DNA of 64,000 nucleotides from Chelonobacter sp050613185. GTDB lineage: Bacteria > Pseudomonadota > Gammaproteobacteria > Enterobacterales > Pasteurellaceae. The stretch covers positions 1,674,001-1,738,000 of the forward strand of contig NZ_CP192511.1 in assembly GCF_050613185.1 (NCBI RefSeq), written 5' to 3'. The notes under the pieces are model-generated. The model was not told the origin of the DNA and did not search any database. It saw only the letters and a list, made by a program, of their open reading frames with translations. Made by a program: the position numbers and the translations under genes. Shown piece by piece: positions 44,258-54,254 of the stretch. The stretch's first letter is position 1. Every line of letters begins with the position of its first letter.

Positions 44258-45619
44258 TTAACCCTCCATTGTATTGGCTTTCTCAACCGCTCTTTGTGCG
44301 GTTTCTTCGGCTAAAACGGCACACAAGCCGATGTAATTTTCAGGGGCAAGCATCGCTGAAATTTCATCGGCGGAAAAAAGTTGTCGAATGGTGGCATTGG
44401 TTTGTAATGCGGTTGCATAATTGGATTCCGCTTCCAGCGATTGCATCGCAATTTCGTAGACGAGTTCGTGCGCCTTATCTTTGCCCAAGACCGCCACCAA
44501 ATTCATCATGATTTTTTCGCTGTTGATTAGCCCGTTGGTCAGCATTACATTGTGATACATTTTTTCAGGATTAATCACAATAGTACGCGTCAGTTCTTCC
44601 GCACGCATGATAATTTCCGCCATCAGTTCAATACTTTCTTGTAATGAGGCATCAAAAATAAAGTAAGCGGAACTGTCCGCTTCAAACGGACGCGGGGAGA
44701 CGTACAAGGTGGCGGTCAAGACCGAATAGAGTTTCTGCGCATTGGCAATAATGCCTTTTGCCAATTTCGGATTGACTTTTTGCGGCATGGTGCTGCTGCC
44801 GATCGTGCCTTTGGTGAAAGCCTCGGAGACTTCGGCGATTTCCTCGCTTGAAGTTTGGTACACCTCTTCCGCCATTTTATGAAAGGTGGTGGCGAGCAGC
44901 GCAAGGTTGCTGATATATTCGGTGCGGAAAATACGACTATTGCGTGACGGAATCGGCATTGGCAACATGCCGAGTTTTTGTGCGACCAAAGCTTGCACCG
45001 CTCGCCCTTTGTCCGGTGCAGCATGGAAGGCCCCGACTGCGCCGCCCATCATAATTCGAAAAACCCGTTTTTCCGCTTCTTGCAAGCGTTCGATTGCCGA
45101 GAGAAGTTCGTCAATCCAAACCGCAACCTTATAACCGTAAGTAATCGGCAAGGCGTGTTTACCGTGGGTTCTGCCCGGCATAATGGTGTGTTTATGCTGT
45201 TCGGCTAAACGGCTTAAATTCAGTAAAATATCTTTTAAGAACCCGATTAAAGTGCGGTGAAACTTTTTAACCAACAGTAAATGCCCGCTTTGCTGAATAT
45301 TCTGTGTGGTTACGCCGTAGTGCACATACTTTCCGCTTTCCGTATCGCAGGCATTAATTAACACTTTGATCAGCGGCACAAAGCCGTGTCCGATCTGTTG
45401 TAATAGGTGATCCATCTCTTGTAAATCAATTTGATCGACGCGGCATTTGTCGGCAATTTTTTGCCCGACATCAGGGGGAATCAGCCCGACTTCGGATTGC
45501 GACAATGCCAATGCCGCTTCCACATCGAGCCAAGATTGAACCCGCGCTTCAAAGGTGAATAAGGCCTTCATTCCACGATCATCAATGGTTTTGCTTTTTG
45601 AATCATAGAGTGCTTTCAT
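44258..45619 (-). CDS. Fumarase/aspartase-superfamily lyase (adenylosuccinate-lyase-like)
   Basis: 453 aa. Signature GSSTMPQKVNPKLAKG (catalytic Ser loop) and GKYVHYGVTTQNIQQSG (TxxD-like second region) and GRTHGKHALPITYG (third region) are present. Members eliminate fumarate, or a related acid, from N- or C-linked succinyl groups. It is probably not the housekeeping purB, because it sits between PTS and NagA-like genes and starts 3 bp after the PTS stop. AAGGAATAA ribosome site. Confidence 0.82.
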   Translation of the reverse strand: MKALYDSKSKTIDDRGMKALFTFEARVQSWLDVEAALALSQSEVGLIPPDVGQKIADKCRVDQIDLQEMDHLLQQIGHGFVPLIKVLINACDTESGKYVHYGVTTQNIQQSGHLLLVKKFHRTLIGFLKDILLNLSRLAEQHKHTIMPGRTHGKHALPITYGYKVAVWIDELLSAIERLQEAEKRVFRIMMGGAVGAFHAAPDKGRAVQALVAQKLGMLPMPIPSRNSRIFRTEYISNLALLATTFHKMAEEVYQTSSEEIAEVSEAFTKGTIGSSTMPQKVNPKLAKGIIANAQKLYSVLTATLYVSPRPFEADSSAYFIFDASLQESIELMAEIIMRAEELTRTIVINPEKMYHNVMLTNGLINSEKIMMNLVAVLGKDKAHELVYEIAMQSLEAESNYATALQTNATIRQLFSADEISAMLAPENYIGLCAVLAEETAQRAVEKANTMEG

Positions 45620-45622
45620 CGC

Positions 45623-47191
45623 TTATTCCTTCTCTAATGCGCCGGAAAGTTGATCATCAACGGCATTACGCACAAATTCAACATGTGGACCGAATACGAT
45701 ATGAATATGATTGCTGGACGGAATGAATGTGCCGAGTGCGCCGGAATCGCGAATTAATTCCATGTTCAGTTTCTTCTGATCCACGACATCAACCCGTAAG
45801 CGAGACACGCAGTTTTCAACCTGTTTAATGTTATCTTTACCGCCTAACGCGTCAATCACTAACTGTGCGACTTTGTCATACGCTTTATTGTTTAACAACG
45901 TGCTGTCGGAGGTTTCGTCTTCACGACCGGGCGTTTTAATATCAAATTTTGCAATCGCATAGCGGAACACAAAGTAGAACACCACAAAATTGACGATCCC
46001 CAACAGTACCAGATTGACCCAATTGGTGTTTTCATACATCAAGCCGAAGATCCCGAAATCAAAGATTGTACCGCGAATATAGCCGATTGAAATGCCAAGC
46101 ATTTGGATTGGAATGGTGAATAAGCCGCAAAGAATGGCGTAAACAAGAAACAGTTTGGGGGCAATAAACAGGAAAGAGAATTCGAGCGGTTCGGTAATAT
46201 TGCCTAAGAATGCCGTCAGCACAATGGTGAGAATAATTCCTTTGGCAAAGGGTTTATTTTTGGCGTGAGCCATGTGGTACATTGCCAAGCCGATTGCCGG
46301 AATGCGGAACAGGGTGGTTTGCATTTGCGCAGAGGCTAGATAACTGGCGAGGGTCGGCATATGTTCAGCCCAAGCGTCGCTATTTGGCCCGAGTTCAAAT
46401 AAAATTTTATTCATCGCCGGCAGAATGCCGACATAGGTTTCACCGTCAATCAAATAGGTGCCACCGGCTTCGGTAAAGCGAATGGTTGAACTTAAAACGT
46501 GGTGCAACCCAAACGGAATCAATAAGCGGTTTAGCGTCATGTAGATACCCGAACCGATATTTTCCGCCATTAAAATAGTGGACAGCTTATTCATGCCAAA
46601 AGTAAACCAATCCCAAACAAAGGGGATAAGCAAGCCGATAGGAATCATTAAACCAATCGAAATGATGGCAACCGATTTTTTGCCGCTGAAAAACGCAAAT
46701 GCCAGCGGCAGCTGTAAACGGTAAAAACGGTCAGTGACTTTTGCCGCCAGCAAACCGGCAATAATACCGCCAAGTGCTTCGATTTTCAGGGTGTGAATAC
46801 CCAACACCATCCCTTGACCGACAAACGCCATATTCTCTTTGACCAAATCACCGGACAGTTTTAAATGGACATTCATTGAAATTAATAGCGTCAGATAGGC
46901 GATAACCGCCGCAAAAACCGCAATCCCTTTCTCTTTTTTCGACATACCATAAGCAACGCCCATTGCAAAGAGTAACGGAATATTTTGGAAAACAACGCTG
47001 GCAATCGAGCCGGCGGAGGAGAAGATGGCTTTGCATACTTCATTGCCTAAGAAGGGAAATTTGGCAATCATATAGCTTTGCCCTAAGGCACTGCAGATCC
47101 CCATAATCATACCGACAGGGGCTAACACGGCGATAGGGAGCAGGAGAGAACGACCAAAAACTTGTATTTCATCTTTAAAATTGGATTTCAT
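45623..47191 (-). CDS. PTS transporter EIICB of the glucose/amino-sugar family
   Basis: 522 aa from ATG 47191 (GAGGG upstream; the open frame extends further). EIIC domain (about 1-415; GVAYGMSKKEKGIAVFAAV, NITEPLEFSFLFIAPK) and EIIB (about 435-515) with active Cys in QVENCVSRLRVDV. No EIIA. It resembles PtsG only partly, so the sugar is different. First gene of the operon. Confidence 0.88.
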   Translation of the reverse strand: MKSNFKDEIQVFGRSLLLPIAVLAPVGMIMGICSALGQSYMIAKFPFLGNEVCKAIFSSAGSIASVVFQNIPLLFAMGVAYGMSKKEKGIAVFAAVIAYLTLLISMNVHLKLSGDLVKENMAFVGQGMVLGIHTLKIEALGGIIAGLLAAKVTDRFYRLQLPLAFAFFSGKKSVAIISIGLMIPIGLLIPFVWDWFTFGMNKLSTILMAENIGSGIYMTLNRLLIPFGLHHVLSSTIRFTEAGGTYLIDGETYVGILPAMNKILFELGPNSDAWAEHMPTLASYLASAQMQTTLFRIPAIGLAMYHMAHAKNKPFAKGIILTIVLTAFLGNITEPLEFSFLFIAPKLFLVYAILCGLFTIPIQMLGISIGYIRGTIFDFGIFGLMYENTNWVNLVLLGIVNFVVFYFVFRYAIAKFDIKTPGREDETSDSTLLNNKAYDKVAQLVIDALGGKDNIKQVENCVSRLRVDVVDQKKLNMELIRDSGALGTFIPSSNHIHIVFGPHVEFVRNAVDDQLSGALEKE

Positions 47192-47265
47192 AGCAATACC
47201 CTCGTCATTGATTATTACCAAGAACGAAGTTAGCTTAGCAAGCGCATTCAAAAAGATGCAATAAC

Positions 47266-47295
47266 AAATTATGCGCCTGAATAAGCGCATAATTT
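47266..47295. promoter_or_regulatory. Perfect 11-bp inverted repeat upstream of the PTS operon
   Basis: AAATTATGCGC (47266-47276) and GCGCATAATTT (47285-47295), 8-nt spacer, 75 bp before the PTS start and 50 bp after the parC stop. Could be the operator of the PRD regulator, or a weak parC terminator. Confidence 0.55.
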
Positions 47296-47344
47296 ATTAA
47301 TACAATGAAAGGATTGGTTTGAGCAAAGTGCGGTTTAGTCTTTT

Positions 47345-49585
47345 TTACACAATTTCAATCTCTACACCGCTGTGCAATCCGCGCGGCAGTTGTCCGCCGC
47401 GTCTGCCGCGTTCGCCTTTGAACTTTTCCAAATCGTCCGGTTTCAGCGTGACTTTGCGTCGTCCGGCGTGGAAGATCAGGCTATTGCCCGGTTTGATTAA
47501 CAGGATTCGGCTTAACAGTTCTTCGCGTGATTTGGCGTTGGCGGATGGTATGCCAATGATTTTATTGCCTTTGCCTTTTGATAAACTCGGCAAATCGGCA
47601 ACAGGAAAGATCAGCATTTTGCCGATGGAGGAAATCGCAACTAATAGCATATCCTCACTCAACACCGCTTGCGGCGGCAGCACTTTGGCATTTTCGGTCA
47701 GGCTGATTAAGGCTTTACCGGCTTTGTTGCGTGAGATCAGGTCTTCAAATTTACACACGAAACCGTAGCCGGAATCGGAAGCCATTAAGTAGGCTTGCTC
47801 TTCTTTGTCCATCAACAGTTGTTCCACCACCGCCCCGCTCGGTAGGCTGAGTTTGCCGGTCAGCGGTTCGCCTTGCGAACGGGCGGACGGCAAGGAAAGC
47901 GGATCGAGGGCATAGCTGCGACCGCTACTGTCGATAAATACCGCCGCTTGGTTACTTTTGCCATTGGCGTGTTGCAGGTATTTATCACCGCTCTTATAGC
48001 TCAAGCCTTGTGCGTCGATGTCGTGTCCTTTGGCGCAACGCACCCAGCCCATTTCCGACAGAATCACCGTCACCGGTTCCGCCGGCAGCATATCGGTTTC
48101 GGAAATGGCTTTGGCTTCTGCACGTTCGACAATCGGCGAACGGCGCGGGCTGGCGTAGGTTTTGGCGTCTTGCTGAATCTCTTTTTTAATCAGGGTATTC
48201 AAGCGGCGTTCCGAACCTAAAATCAGTTGCAGTTGGTCGCGTTCTTGCGCCAGTTGGTCTTGTTCCGCTTGAATTTTGACCTCTTCCAATTTTGCCAAAT
48301 GGCGTAATTTCAGATCCAAAATGGCGTCCGCCTGAATTTGGCTGAGGTTGAAGCGCTGCATTAGCACCGCTCTTGGCTCGTCTTCGTTGCGGATAATTTC
48401 GATCACTTCGTCGATATTCAGATACGCGATCATCAAACCGTCTAAAATGTGCAGGCGTGCCAGCACTTTGTCTAAGCGGTATTGCAAGCGGCGTGTAACG
48501 GTGGTGCGGCGGAAAGTCAGCCATTCGCTGAGAATCGTGTACAGGTTTTTGACCGCCGGTTTTTGATCCAAACCGATCATATTCATATTCACACGATAGC
48601 TTTTTTCCAGATCGGTGGTGGCGAACAGGTGATCCATTAACGGCTCGACATCAACTCGATTAGAGCGAGGTACGATGACGATTCGTGTCGGATTTTCGTG
48701 ATCGGATTCATCACGCAGATCATCCACCATCGGCAATTTTTTATTACGCATTTGTTCGGCGATCTGCGCTATCACTTTCGAGCCGGAGGTTTGGTGTGGA
48801 AGTGCGGTCACAATCACTTCGCCGTCTTCTTTCTTCCAAATCGCGCGCATTTTGATTGAACCGCGTCCGTTTTGGTACAGTTTTGCGAGTTCCTCTTTCG
48901 GCGTGATGATTTCCGCTTCGGTCGGGAAATCAGGGCCCTGCACAATGGTTAATAATTGTTCTGGCGTGGTTTGCGGATTATCCAGCAATAGCACCGCCGC
49001 TTCGGCGATTTCATTGATGTTATGCGGCGGGATATCGGTCGCCATCCCGACCGCAATCCCGGTTGTGCCGTTCAGCAGAATGTGCGGCAGACGCGCCGGC
49101 AGATATTGCGGCTCTTCCAAGGTGCCGTCAAAATTCGGCTGATAATCGACCGTGCCTTGCCCCAATTCGGACAGTAACATTTCGGCGATTTTGGACAAAC
49201 GCGATTCGGTGTAACGCATGGCGGCGAAGGATTTCGGATCGTCCGCCGCGCCCCAGTTGCCTTGCCCGTCCACCAGTGGATAGCGGTAGGAAAACGGCTG
49301 CGCCATCAACACCATCGCTTCATAACAGGCACTGTCGCCATGCGGGTGAAATTTCCCCAACACATCGCCGACGGTACGCGCCGATTTTTTGTATTTGGCG
49401 GCGGCGTTCAGCCCCAGTTCCGACATCGCATAAATAATCCGCCGCTGCACCGGCTTCAATCCGTCGCCGATAAACGGCAGCGCGCGATCCATAATCACAT
49501 ACATCGAATAGTTTAAATAGGCTTTCTCGGTGAAATGCCCCAGTGGCATTTGCTCTACGCCTTCATAGTTGATGATTTGCTCCAT
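47345..49585 (-). CDS. parC: DNA topoisomerase IV subunit A
   Basis: Decatenating type II topoisomerase, 746 aa. Breakage-reunion domain with HPHGDSACYEAMV (quinolone region; Ser and Glu are the susceptible forms) and catalytic Tyr in AAMRYTESRL; C-terminal beta-pinwheel repeats. Separated from parE by nirK. Confidence 0.97.
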   Translation of the reverse strand: MEQIINYEGVEQMPLGHFTEKAYLNYSMYVIMDRALPFIGDGLKPVQRRIIYAMSELGLNAAAKYKKSARTVGDVLGKFHPHGDSACYEAMVLMAQPFSYRYPLVDGQGNWGAADDPKSFAAMRYTESRLSKIAEMLLSELGQGTVDYQPNFDGTLEEPQYLPARLPHILLNGTTGIAVGMATDIPPHNINEIAEAAVLLLDNPQTTPEQLLTIVQGPDFPTEAEIITPKEELAKLYQNGRGSIKMRAIWKKEDGEVIVTALPHQTSGSKVIAQIAEQMRNKKLPMVDDLRDESDHENPTRIVIVPRSNRVDVEPLMDHLFATTDLEKSYRVNMNMIGLDQKPAVKNLYTILSEWLTFRRTTVTRRLQYRLDKVLARLHILDGLMIAYLNIDEVIEIIRNEDEPRAVLMQRFNLSQIQADAILDLKLRHLAKLEEVKIQAEQDQLAQERDQLQLILGSERRLNTLIKKEIQQDAKTYASPRRSPIVERAEAKAISETDMLPAEPVTVILSEMGWVRCAKGHDIDAQGLSYKSGDKYLQHANGKSNQAAVFIDSSGRSYALDPLSLPSARSQGEPLTGKLSLPSGAVVEQLLMDKEEQAYLMASDSGYGFVCKFEDLISRNKAGKALISLTENAKVLPPQAVLSEDMLLVAISSIGKMLIFPVADLPSLSKGKGNKIIGIPSANAKSREELLSRILLIKPGNSLIFHAGRRKVTLKPDDLEKFKGERGRRGGQLPRGLHSGVEIEIV

Positions 49586-49612
49586 TGCTTTCTCTTTGTT
49601 TAATTGTCGTTA

Positions 49613-50677
49613 TTACGGAGTGATCGCCGTATCGCTGATTTTGCCGGAATAAAGGGTTTTATTCTCTTCGCCCTCAACGATCAACTGTCCGAGTGTGCCT
49701 TTGTGCATCGCGCGGAAAATCGCGTGATCCAAAATGGTGTAGCTGCCGGGCACCGGGAAAGTGGCTTCGGCAATGGTGGCACCGCCAGCCGGGATCATGG
49801 TGGTTTGCACATTGTGATTCAACAGCGAACCGCCTTCCACCCGCACTTGATCGAAAATGCTGCCGACGATATGCAGGGATGACATCAGATTCGGTCCGGC
49901 ATTGCCCAGATAAAACCGCACTTTCTCACCGACCTTGGCTTTAAGTGCGTTTTCGCCCGCAATCGCCCCGACATGCCCGTTAAACACCACGTAATCGGCG
50001 CGTTCATCAATCGCTTTGTTCATATCAAACGCTTGCAAGCCGGGCTCGCCAAAGGCGCCACGGGTATAAAACTCGCTTTGTACGATATAAAATTCTTTAT
50101 CGACCGCCGGTAAGCCCGCTTTCGGTTCGACCAAAATCAAGCCGAACATGCCTTTACCGATATGCACCGCCATCGGCATGGCGGCACAGTGATACAGATA
50201 TAATCCGGGTTTTAACGCTTGGAAGGCAAAGGTTGAAATGCGTCCGGGCGCAGTCAGGCTGGCCGTTGCACCGCCGCCGGGACCGGTGACTGCGTGCAGA
50301 TCGAGGCTGTGCGGCAATTTGGAATCGGCTGGATTGGCGAGTTGGATTTCCACTTGATCGCCTTCGCGCACCCGAATAAACGGACCGGGCGCACTGCCGT
50401 TGAAAGTCCAGTATTTGAACTCCACTTCGTCCATCAGTTGCATCACTTTTTCTTCAACCCGCAATTTGACCAGCACTTTTGCCGAATAATCACGTCCGGT
50501 TGGCGGAGCGGCATTCGGGGCGAAGCCTAATTGCGCTTCAATCGTCGGCAAGTCATGGGCGGAGTCGGTGGCAACCGCACTTGGGGCTTGGGTTTGCTGT
50601 GCCAAAGTGATTTTCGGTATCACTAAGGAGGCGGACAATGCTGCGCTTGCAGCAGTCAATAGGGTGCGTCGTTTCAT
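49613..50677 (-). CDS. nirK: Copper-containing nitrite reductase
   Basis: AniA/NirK-type periplasmic enzyme reducing nitrite to nitric oxide, 354 aa. Twin-arginine-like signal (MKRRTLLTAASAALSASLV). Cupredoxin copper ligands: HSLDLHAVTG (type 1 and type 2 His, catalytic Asp), YLYHCAAMPMAVHIGKGMFG (His, Cys, His, Met), SSLHIVGS and LDHAIFRA. It lies 16 bp after parE and 27 bp before parC, inside their operon, with good ribosome sites. It contains uptake signals, so it is not a very recent arrival. Confidence 0.93.
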   Translation of the reverse strand: MKRRTLLTAASAALSASLVIPKITLAQQTQAPSAVATDSAHDLPTIEAQLGFAPNAAPPTGRDYSAKVLVKLRVEEKVMQLMDEVEFKYWTFNGSAPGPFIRVREGDQVEIQLANPADSKLPHSLDLHAVTGPGGGATASLTAPGRISTFAFQALKPGLYLYHCAAMPMAVHIGKGMFGLILVEPKAGLPAVDKEFYIVQSEFYTRGAFGEPGLQAFDMNKAIDERADYVVFNGHVGAIAGENALKAKVGEKVRFYLGNAGPNLMSSLHIVGSIFDQVRVEGGSLLNHNVQTTMIPAGGATIAEATFPVPGSYTILDHAIFRAMHKGTLGQLIVEGEENKTLYSGKISDTAITP

Positions 50678-50693
50678 TTTGCTCTCCTTACGC

Positions 50694-52631
50694 TTATAGC
50701 GCCAATTCGGCTTGATCGCCGTTGCTTTGCAGCCAGTTTTTACGATCTTCCGAGCGTTTTTTCGCCAGCAGCATATCCATTAACTCCAATGTTTGATCAA
50801 CGCTTGTTTCACCTTCGCCGACCGCACTTTGATCCAGAATATCGCCGGTTTGATAGGTCAGCTGCACTAAACGGCGGGTGTTCGGATCCATGGTGGTTTC
50901 GCGCAGTTGTAGCGGATTCATTTCGCCCAAGCCTTTAAAGCGTTGTACGTTCGGTTTGCCGCGTTTGCCTTTTAAGCGATCCAAAATACCTTCTTTTTCG
51001 CCCTCGTCTAAGGCATAAAATACCTCTTTGCCCAGATCGATCCGATACAGCGGCGGCATTGCCACATACACATGTCCTTGTTGCACCAATTTCGGGAAGT
51101 GGCGCAGAAACAGGGCGCAGAGCAAGGTGGCGATGTGCAAACCGTCGGAGTCCGCATCGGCGAGGATACAGATTTTGCCGTAACGCAGTTGCGACAGATC
51201 GTCGCTGTCGGGATCGATCCCCAAGGCGACGGCAATATCGTGAATTTCGTTGGACGCCAACACTTGGTCGGACGCCACTTCCCAAGTGTTGAGAATTTTA
51301 CCGCGTAACGGCAGGATCGCTTGGAATTCACGGTCGCGCGCCTGTTTTGCCGAGCCGCCGGCGGAATCCCCTTCGACCAAAAACAGTTCGGTTTTAGCCA
51401 GATCCTGACTGCTGCAATCGGCGAGTTTGCCCGGTAAGGCAGGGCCGCTGACCAATTTTTTACGCACCACTTTTTTTGCCGCGCGCAAACGGCGTTGTGC
51501 CGAGTTGATCGCCATTTCCGCCAGCAGTTCCGCCTGCTGTACGTTTTGGTTGAGCCATAAACTAAAGGCGTCTTTCACCGTGCCGGCGACAAAAACCGCA
51601 CTTTGGCGTGATGACAAACGCTCTTTGGTTTGTCCGGCGAATTGCGGATCTTGCATTTTCAGCGACAGCACATAAGCGCAGCGCTCCCAAATATCATCGG
51701 CGGTCAATTTCACCCCGCGCGGCAACAGATTGCGGAATTCGCAAAATTCGCGCATGGCATCAAGCAAACCTTGGCGCAAGCCATTAACATGGGTGCCGCC
51801 TTGTGGCGTTGGAATTAAATTGACATAACTTTCGCCCAACAAGTCACCGCCGTCAGGCAGCCACATCAGCGCCCAAGTGACCGCTTCGCTGTCGCCGCTG
51901 AATTCGCCGACAAACGGAATGTCGGGAATAGTGCTAACGTCCTGTACGCTCTCTTGCAGGTAATCGGACAAGCCGTCTTGATAGCACCAACTCTCTTGCG
52001 TGCCATTGACTTTATCAATAAAGCTGATTTCCAATTTCGGACACAGCACCGCTTTGGCGCGCAACAAATGGGTTAAGCGCTGCACGGAAAATTTGGCGGA
52101 ATCGAAATATTTCGGGTTTGGCCAAAAACGCACGGTGGTGCCGGTGTTGCGCCGCCCGCAGCTGCCGATCACTTGCAGTTCTTCGATTTTTTTGCCGTTG
52201 GCAAAGGCGATTTTGTAGATTTCGCCGTTGCGTTTCACCGTCACTTCGACCCGATCCGACAATGCATTCACCACCGAAATCCCCACGCCGTGCAAACCGC
52301 CGGAGAACTGGTAATTTTTATTGGAGAATTTGCCGCCGGCGTGCAGTTTGGTCAGGATCAGTTCGACCCCGGAGATTTTCTCAATCGGGTGAATATCCAC
52401 CGGCATACCACGCCCGTTATCAATCACTTCCAATGATTGATCTTCATGTAAAATCACTTCGATTTTGTCGGCGTGTCCGGCGAGGGCTTCATCAACGCTG
52501 TTGTCGATCACCTCTTGTCCCAAGTGGTTCGGACGCGTGGTGTCGGTGTACATGCCGGGACGCAGTTGTACCGGTTCCAGATCTTTCAGAACGGTAATAT
52601 CGTCGGCTTGGTAATTGGATGTGGTTGCCAT
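50694..52631 (-). CDS. parE: DNA topoisomerase IV subunit B
   Basis: ATPase subunit of topoisomerase IV, 645 aa. GHKL ATPase motif IDNSVDEALAGHA and DNGRGMPVDIH, GGLHGVGISVVNALS, then the toprim segment LVEGDSAGGSAKQARDR and DADSDG. First gene of the parE-nirK-parC unit. Confidence 0.97.
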   Translation of the reverse strand: MATTSNYQADDITVLKDLEPVQLRPGMYTDTTRPNHLGQEVIDNSVDEALAGHADKIEVILHEDQSLEVIDNGRGMPVDIHPIEKISGVELILTKLHAGGKFSNKNYQFSGGLHGVGISVVNALSDRVEVTVKRNGEIYKIAFANGKKIEELQVIGSCGRRNTGTTVRFWPNPKYFDSAKFSVQRLTHLLRAKAVLCPKLEISFIDKVNGTQESWCYQDGLSDYLQESVQDVSTIPDIPFVGEFSGDSEAVTWALMWLPDGGDLLGESYVNLIPTPQGGTHVNGLRQGLLDAMREFCEFRNLLPRGVKLTADDIWERCAYVLSLKMQDPQFAGQTKERLSSRQSAVFVAGTVKDAFSLWLNQNVQQAELLAEMAINSAQRRLRAAKKVVRKKLVSGPALPGKLADCSSQDLAKTELFLVEGDSAGGSAKQARDREFQAILPLRGKILNTWEVASDQVLASNEIHDIAVALGIDPDSDDLSQLRYGKICILADADSDGLHIATLLCALFLRHFPKLVQQGHVYVAMPPLYRIDLGKEVFYALDEGEKEGILDRLKGKRGKPNVQRFKGLGEMNPLQLRETTMDPNTRRLVQLTYQTGDILDQSAVGEGETSVDQTLELMDMLLAKKRSEDRKNWLQSNGDQAELAL

Positions 52632-52864
52632 ATCAACTTCTTTATTATTTCAAGGTTAAAAATAAGGATAATTCTATCAAACCCGAAGGGGATCAGGGAA
52701 TCTTAATTCTCGCTTTAAGCCGGAAAGGTGTTTTAATTTGAGTTGGCTACGGAAAAAGTCTTTTTACATTTAGCGTTTCCCGATAAAATACATATACTTT
52801 CATTACGTGATTATTCATAATTAATTTTAAAAGAAAACACATAACTTTAACGGTATCAGAAAAA

Positions 52865-53536
52865 ATGAATCTGATTAAAATCCTGCTGACTACAGGCGTA
52901 TCACTGATGTTGAGTGCTTGTCAGGGCGATGGTATAAAAAAATGGAACAATACCACAGGCGCTTCGCCTGTGATGCGTGTCGGCAGTGATACGGAAAATG
53001 TGGTTAAAATCTCTTATGCGCTCGGCGGCGCGCAAGGCGCGGAGCAGAATCAAGATCACGCTGTCCGCTTGCAGCAAGCCAGAGATTGGATCAATCGGAT
53101 TGGCGCCGAAAGTATCACCGTTGAAGAGTTGCAGCCGATTGAATTAAAGAATATCGATACCGTCAATCCGAATGCCTACCTGTATATTGATGAATACAGC
53201 GTCCGTTTGGGCAAAGTGCGGATCGGGAAAGGGAAGTATCACCATTTGAGGATTGCCGCGCTGGGTTCCGGCGATAAACAGCATATTTATTCCGACTTAA
53301 CCGTCTATAATTGCCGCGAACGCAAAAGTGTGACGGCAATTGTTTATACCTACACCGCCAACAACGGAGAAACCAAAGCGTTTGCGCCGCAACCCAAATG
53401 GCATGAACCCGGCCGTGGTAGTGCGCAGCGTTGGCTATTAAACGCGGTCTGTTCCGCCACGTTGATAAAAGAAGAAGACGATTCCCCGGTTGTGGGTTAC
53501 AGCGTGCTATTGAATAAATTAACGGATGATTTTTAA
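52865..53536 (+). CDS. Lipoprotein, unknown function
   Basis: 223 aa. Signal MNLIKILLTTGVSLMLSA with lipobox LSA-C (Cys19), then a soluble domain of mixed strands (YLYIDEYSVRLGKVRIGKGK) and a Cys pair (YNCRERK, NAVCSAT). I do not recognise a family. The 233 bp before it hold no further feature that I can see. Confidence 0.8.
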   Translation: MNLIKILLTTGVSLMLSACQGDGIKKWNNTTGASPVMRVGSDTENVVKISYALGGAQGAEQNQDHAVRLQQARDWINRIGAESITVEELQPIELKNIDTVNPNAYLYIDEYSVRLGKVRIGKGKYHHLRIAALGSGDKQHIYSDLTVYNCRERKSVTAIVYTYTANNGETKAFAPQPKWHEPGRGSAQRWLLNAVCSATLIKEEDDSPVVGYSVLLNKLTDDF

Positions 53537-53606
53537 TTAAGCCGACGCGCATAGAGTATGGCATAATAATCAGTATGATGTGCTGTGTTGAAAAAAGGAC
53601 ACCGGT

Positions 53607-54254
53607 GTGGCGCTAGATTTCAATTATTCTATCTATATTCAGTTTTTTATCGGCTTGGTGGCAGTGGTCAATCCCTTTGGCGTGCTGCCGATTTTCGTTG
53701 GTATGACGTCTAACCAATATGAAGCCCAACGCAATAAAACCAATTTAACGATGTGCATTTCGGTGGCGGTTATTTTGTTGACCAGCCTGTATCTGGGGCA
53801 GATTATTCTCAATTTGTTCAATATTTCCCTCAACGCTTTCCGTATTGCCGGCGGGATTTTGATCGTCTCGATTGCGATGAGCATGATCAGCGGGAAACTG
53901 GGCGAACAAAAACAGAATAAAGAAGAGAAAAGTGCGGATCTGTCCGATTACGGCAATATCGCGGTGGTGCCGCTGGCAATGCCGATTATGGCGGGGCCGG
54001 GCACGATCAGCTCGACCATTGTGTGGGCATCGCGCTATCACACTTGGTTGGATTTTATCGGTTTCACTATCGCGATTTTACTGTTTTCCCTGTTTTGTTA
54101 TTTCCTGTTCCGCTCCGCGCCGTTTGTGGTTAAAACGCTCGGTTCGACCGGCAGCAATGTGGTCACGCGGATTATGGGCGTGATCTTGATGGCATTAGGC
54201 ATTGAGGTGGCGGCGGCAGGGATCGGCAATCTCTTTCCGGGTTTGGTGCAGTGA
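53607..54254 (+). CDS. MarC-family membrane protein
   Basis: 215 aa, six membrane helices. VAVVNPFGVLPIFVGMTS and PLAMPIMAGPGTISSTI are the MarC/YchE signatures. Function of the family is unsettled. Starts at GTG 53607 with AAAAGGA upstream. Overlaps the next gene's ATG by one base. Confidence 0.92.
   Translation: MALDFNYSIYIQFFIGLVAVVNPFGVLPIFVGMTSNQYEAQRNKTNLTMCISVAVILLTSLYLGQIILNLFNISLNAFRIAGGILIVSIAMSMISGKLGEQKQNKEEKSADLSDYGNIAVVPLAMPIMAGPGTISSTIVWASRYHTWLDFIGFTIAILLFSLFCYFLFRSAPFVVKTLGSTGSNVVTRIMGVILMALGIEVAAAGIGNLFPGLVQ

Noticed and set aside
44258..45619. Housekeeping purB
   Set aside because: Operon context (PTS, NagA-like, PRD regulator) argues for a catabolic lyase; a genome check for another purB would settle it.
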